From Fontimonas thermophila (GTDB lineage Bacteria > Pseudomonadota > Gammaproteobacteria > Nevskiales > Nevskiaceae): a stretch of DNA of 60,295 nt. The notes beneath the pieces are model-generated. The model saw only the letters and a list, made by a program, of their open reading frames with translations. It was not told the origin of the DNA and searched no databases. The stretch is taken from contig NZ_FOOC01000012.1 in NCBI RefSeq assembly GCF_900113085.1, positions 1-60,295 of the forward strand. The letters run 5' to 3'. Of this stretch, positions 58,826 to 60,295 are shown piece by piece. Positions within the stretch are counted from its first letter, which is position 1; each line of letters starts with the position of its first letter. Made by a program: the position numbers and the translations under genes.

Positions 58826-59378
58826 AACCATACTGCTAGCCGTTGCGCTGCTCGCCAGTGCGCCGGCATCGGCGCAGGCCGCCGAGGAAACACGCGCGAC
58901 CCTCGAAAGTCTGCGTCCCACCGGACCGGTCACCCTGACCGCCGACAGTGCCGAATGGATCGAAGGCGGCGAGATGCAATATCTCGGCAACGTCACGCTG
59001 CGCTCGGACACCCTGACCCTGCGCGGCGACCGCATGACGGTGACACAGCCCGACGAAGGCCAGTTCCAGGCGCAGGTCGTCGGCAGCCCGGCACAGCTCG
59101 ACCATGCCGGCACGCCGGGCGCGCAAGGCGCCGCCGCCCAAGCGGTGAGCGCCCGCGCCACGCGCATCGACTACGACTCCCGCGCAGGCGTGGTGCGTCT
59201 GAGCGGCAACGCCCGTCTGCAGCGGGGCAGCGACGAAGTCAGCGGCGAGCAGATCGAATACATCGTTTCCGAGCGCCGCGTCCGCGCCGCCGGCGGGACG
59301 GGCAGCCAGGTGCGTATCGTCATCCAGCCCCAGGCGCGATCGCCGCGCACGGACACCGGCACGGGGCCAGCACCATGA
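58809..59378 (+). CDS. lptA: LPS transport periplasmic protein LptA
   Basis: A 189-residue protein with a signal peptide (cleavage near ASAQAAEE) and the OstA-like beta-jellyroll: [30 protein letters not shown], and later [17 protein letters not shown]. It bridges the periplasm for LPS. The ATG lies inside lptC, and the stop overlaps the lptB start. Confidence 0.93.
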   Translation: MRRTAETILLAVALLASAPASAQAAEETRATLESLRPTGPVTLTADSAEWIEGGEMQYLGNVTLRSDTLTLRGDRMTVTQPDEGQFQAQVVGSPAQLDHAGTPGAQGAAAQAVSARATRIDYDSRAGVVRLSGNARLQRGSDEVSGEQIEYIVSERRVRAAGGTGSQVRIVIQPQARSPRTDTGTGPAP

Positions 59379-60106
59379 ACCGCTCGGTGCTGCGCGCCGA
59401 ACGCCTGGTCAAGCGCTACAAAAAACGCACGGTCGTGCGCGAGGTCTCCCTGCACCTCGAAGCCGGGGAAATCGTCGGCCTGCTCGGCCCCAACGGCGCG
59501 GGCAAGACCACATCCTTTTACATGATCGTCGGCCTGGTCGCTGCCGACAGCGGCCGCATCGAACTCAACGGACGCGACATCACACCGCTGCCGATGCATG
59601 CGCGCGCGCGCCTGGGTATCGGCTACCTGCCGCAGGAGGCGAGCGTCTTCCGCTCGCTGTCGGTCGCCGACAATATCCGCGCCATTCTCGAACTGCGCCG
59701 CGATCTCACGCGCGCCGAGCGCAAACGCGAACTCGACCGTCTGCTCCACGAACTGCACATCGAGCACATCCGCGAGGCCGAAGGTCAGGCACTGTCCGGC
59801 GGTGAGCGCCGCCGCGTCGAAATCGCCCGCGCATTGGCCACCAATCCTCATTTCATTCTGCTCGACGAACCCTTTGCCGGTGTCGATCCGATCGCCGTCG
59901 GCGACATCCAGGGCATCGTCCAGCAACTCAGCACACGCGGCATCGGTGTGCTCATCACCGACCACAACGTCCGCGAAACCCTCGGCATCTGCCGCCGCGC
60001 CTACATCCTCGCCGAAGGCCGCGTCATCGCCGACGGTCCCCCCGCGACACTGCTGCACGACGAAACCGTGCGCCGCGTCTATCTCGGCGAATCCTTCCGG
60101 CTCTAG
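59375..60106 (+). CDS. lptB: LPS export ABC transporter ATPase LptB
   Basis: A 243-residue ATPase driving LPS extraction with LptF and LptG (not in window). Walker [18 protein letters not shown] (near residues 36-50), Q-loop [15 protein letters not shown], signature [15 protein letters not shown], Walker [16 protein letters not shown] and the switch His [10 protein letters not shown] are all intact. In most gammaproteobacteria rpoN follows; here it does not. Confidence 0.97.
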   Translation: MNRSVLRAERLVKRYKKRTVVREVSLHLEAGEIVGLLGPNGAGKTTSFYMIVGLVAADSGRIELNGRDITPLPMHARARLGIGYLPQEASVFRSLSVADNIRAILELRRDLTRAERKRELDRLLHELHIEHIREAEGQALSGGERRRVEIARALATNPHFILLDEPFAGVDPIAVGDIQGIVQQLSTRGIGVLITDHNVRETLGICRRAYILAEGRVIADGPPATLLHDETVRRVYLGESFRL

Positions 60107-60169
60107 CCCAGCCAGCCAGCGCCAAGCCACGGCAATGCACGCCAGCAGCGAGCGGCGCTGACGCTTGCC

Positions 60170-60295
60170 TCAAAGCGAATGTCCTTCGAGAAAACCCAGT
60201 ACCTCGTCAGCAAAGCGCAGCGGCTGTTCGCGGTGCATGAAGTCGCGCCGCGAGCCCGCGCGCAGGGGCCCCGCGCAGCGGGGATGCAAGCCAGC
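60170..60295 (-). CDS. Probable alpha/beta hydrolase, C-terminal end (cut by window edge)
   Basis: The minus-strand frame that stops at 60170 is open to the window edge and ends FMHREQPLRFADEVLGFLEG plus three residues. The pattern of catalytic-His region followed by REQP and a final helix FL is typical of the C-terminus of alpha/beta hydrolases. Only about 41 codons are visible. Convergent with lptB, 63 bp away, with no clear terminator between. Confidence 0.5.
   Translation of the reverse strand, partial: AGLHPRCAGPLRAGSRRDFMHREQPLRFADEVLGFLEGHSL

Overview
The window is high-GC DNA from a gammaproteobacterium. The evidence is the complete division and cell-wall (dcw) cluster in gammaproteobacterial order, the pilB-pilC-pilD-coaE-zapD-yacG string, the ibaG-murA-hisG-hisD block (an order familiar from Pseudomonas) and the kdsD-kdsC-lptC-lptA-lptB block. 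These point to the Pseudomonas/Nevskiales/Xanthomonadales/Chromatiales part of the class. The short form of HisG argues against Xanthomonas itself. I cannot place the genus. No rRNA, tRNA, CRISPR array or prophage was seen; RNase P RNA is the only RNA gene recognised.

Region 1 (1-15592) is the accessory part. It opens with the 5' part of an IS481-type transposase gene, followed by two tandem type IV pilin genes. The second has a near-consensus sigma-54 promoter; the first has none that I can see. Next come two paralogous multi-pass membrane proteins with an early Asp-Asp motif (GT-C glycosyltransferase-like, helical repeat tails), a Wzx-like flippase, two SAM-methyltransferase-type genes (one lacking its catalytic core), three GT4 glycosyltransferases, an AsnB-type amidotransferase, a UDP-GlcNAc 2-epimerase and a GT2 enzyme with two C-terminal membrane helices. 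The whole glycan set lies between the pilin genes and pilBCD, so pilus glycosylation or a pilus-linked surface glycan is the natural hypothesis.

Region 2 (15685-28742) is mostly housekeeping. A promoter drives pilB, pilC, pilD, coaE, zapD and yacG on the plus strand. On the minus strand are argJ plus a Nudix/ThiE-like fusion, secA, an M23 peptidase and lpxC; a small dciA-type gene lies on the plus strand.

Region 3 (28762-47451) is the dcw cluster on the minus strand: mraZ, rsmH, ftsL, ftsI, murE, murF, mraY, murD, ftsW, murG, murC, murB, ddl, ftsQ, ftsA, ftsZ. It has a promoter with three MraZ boxes at its head, a separate promoter before ftsZ and a terminator after ftsZ. Genes overlap almost throughout. 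The only sizeable gap before ftsZ, between ftsW and murG, is exactly filled by a 37-codon reading frame with ATGA overlaps at both ends. rnpB lies upstream of mraZ on the same strand.

Region 4 (47452-60295) holds a cytoplasmic BtuF-like protein, a small lipoprotein, hisD-hisG, a relic of an OST-HTH/LOTUS gene, murA, ibaG, a YadG/YadH-type ABC exporter, a photolyase, a half-length YrbG-type antiporter, and kdsD-kdsC-lptCAB for Kdo synthesis and LPS transport. rpoN, which commonly follows lptB, is not there; the window ends in what looks like the 3' end of an alpha/beta hydrolase gene on the opposite strand.
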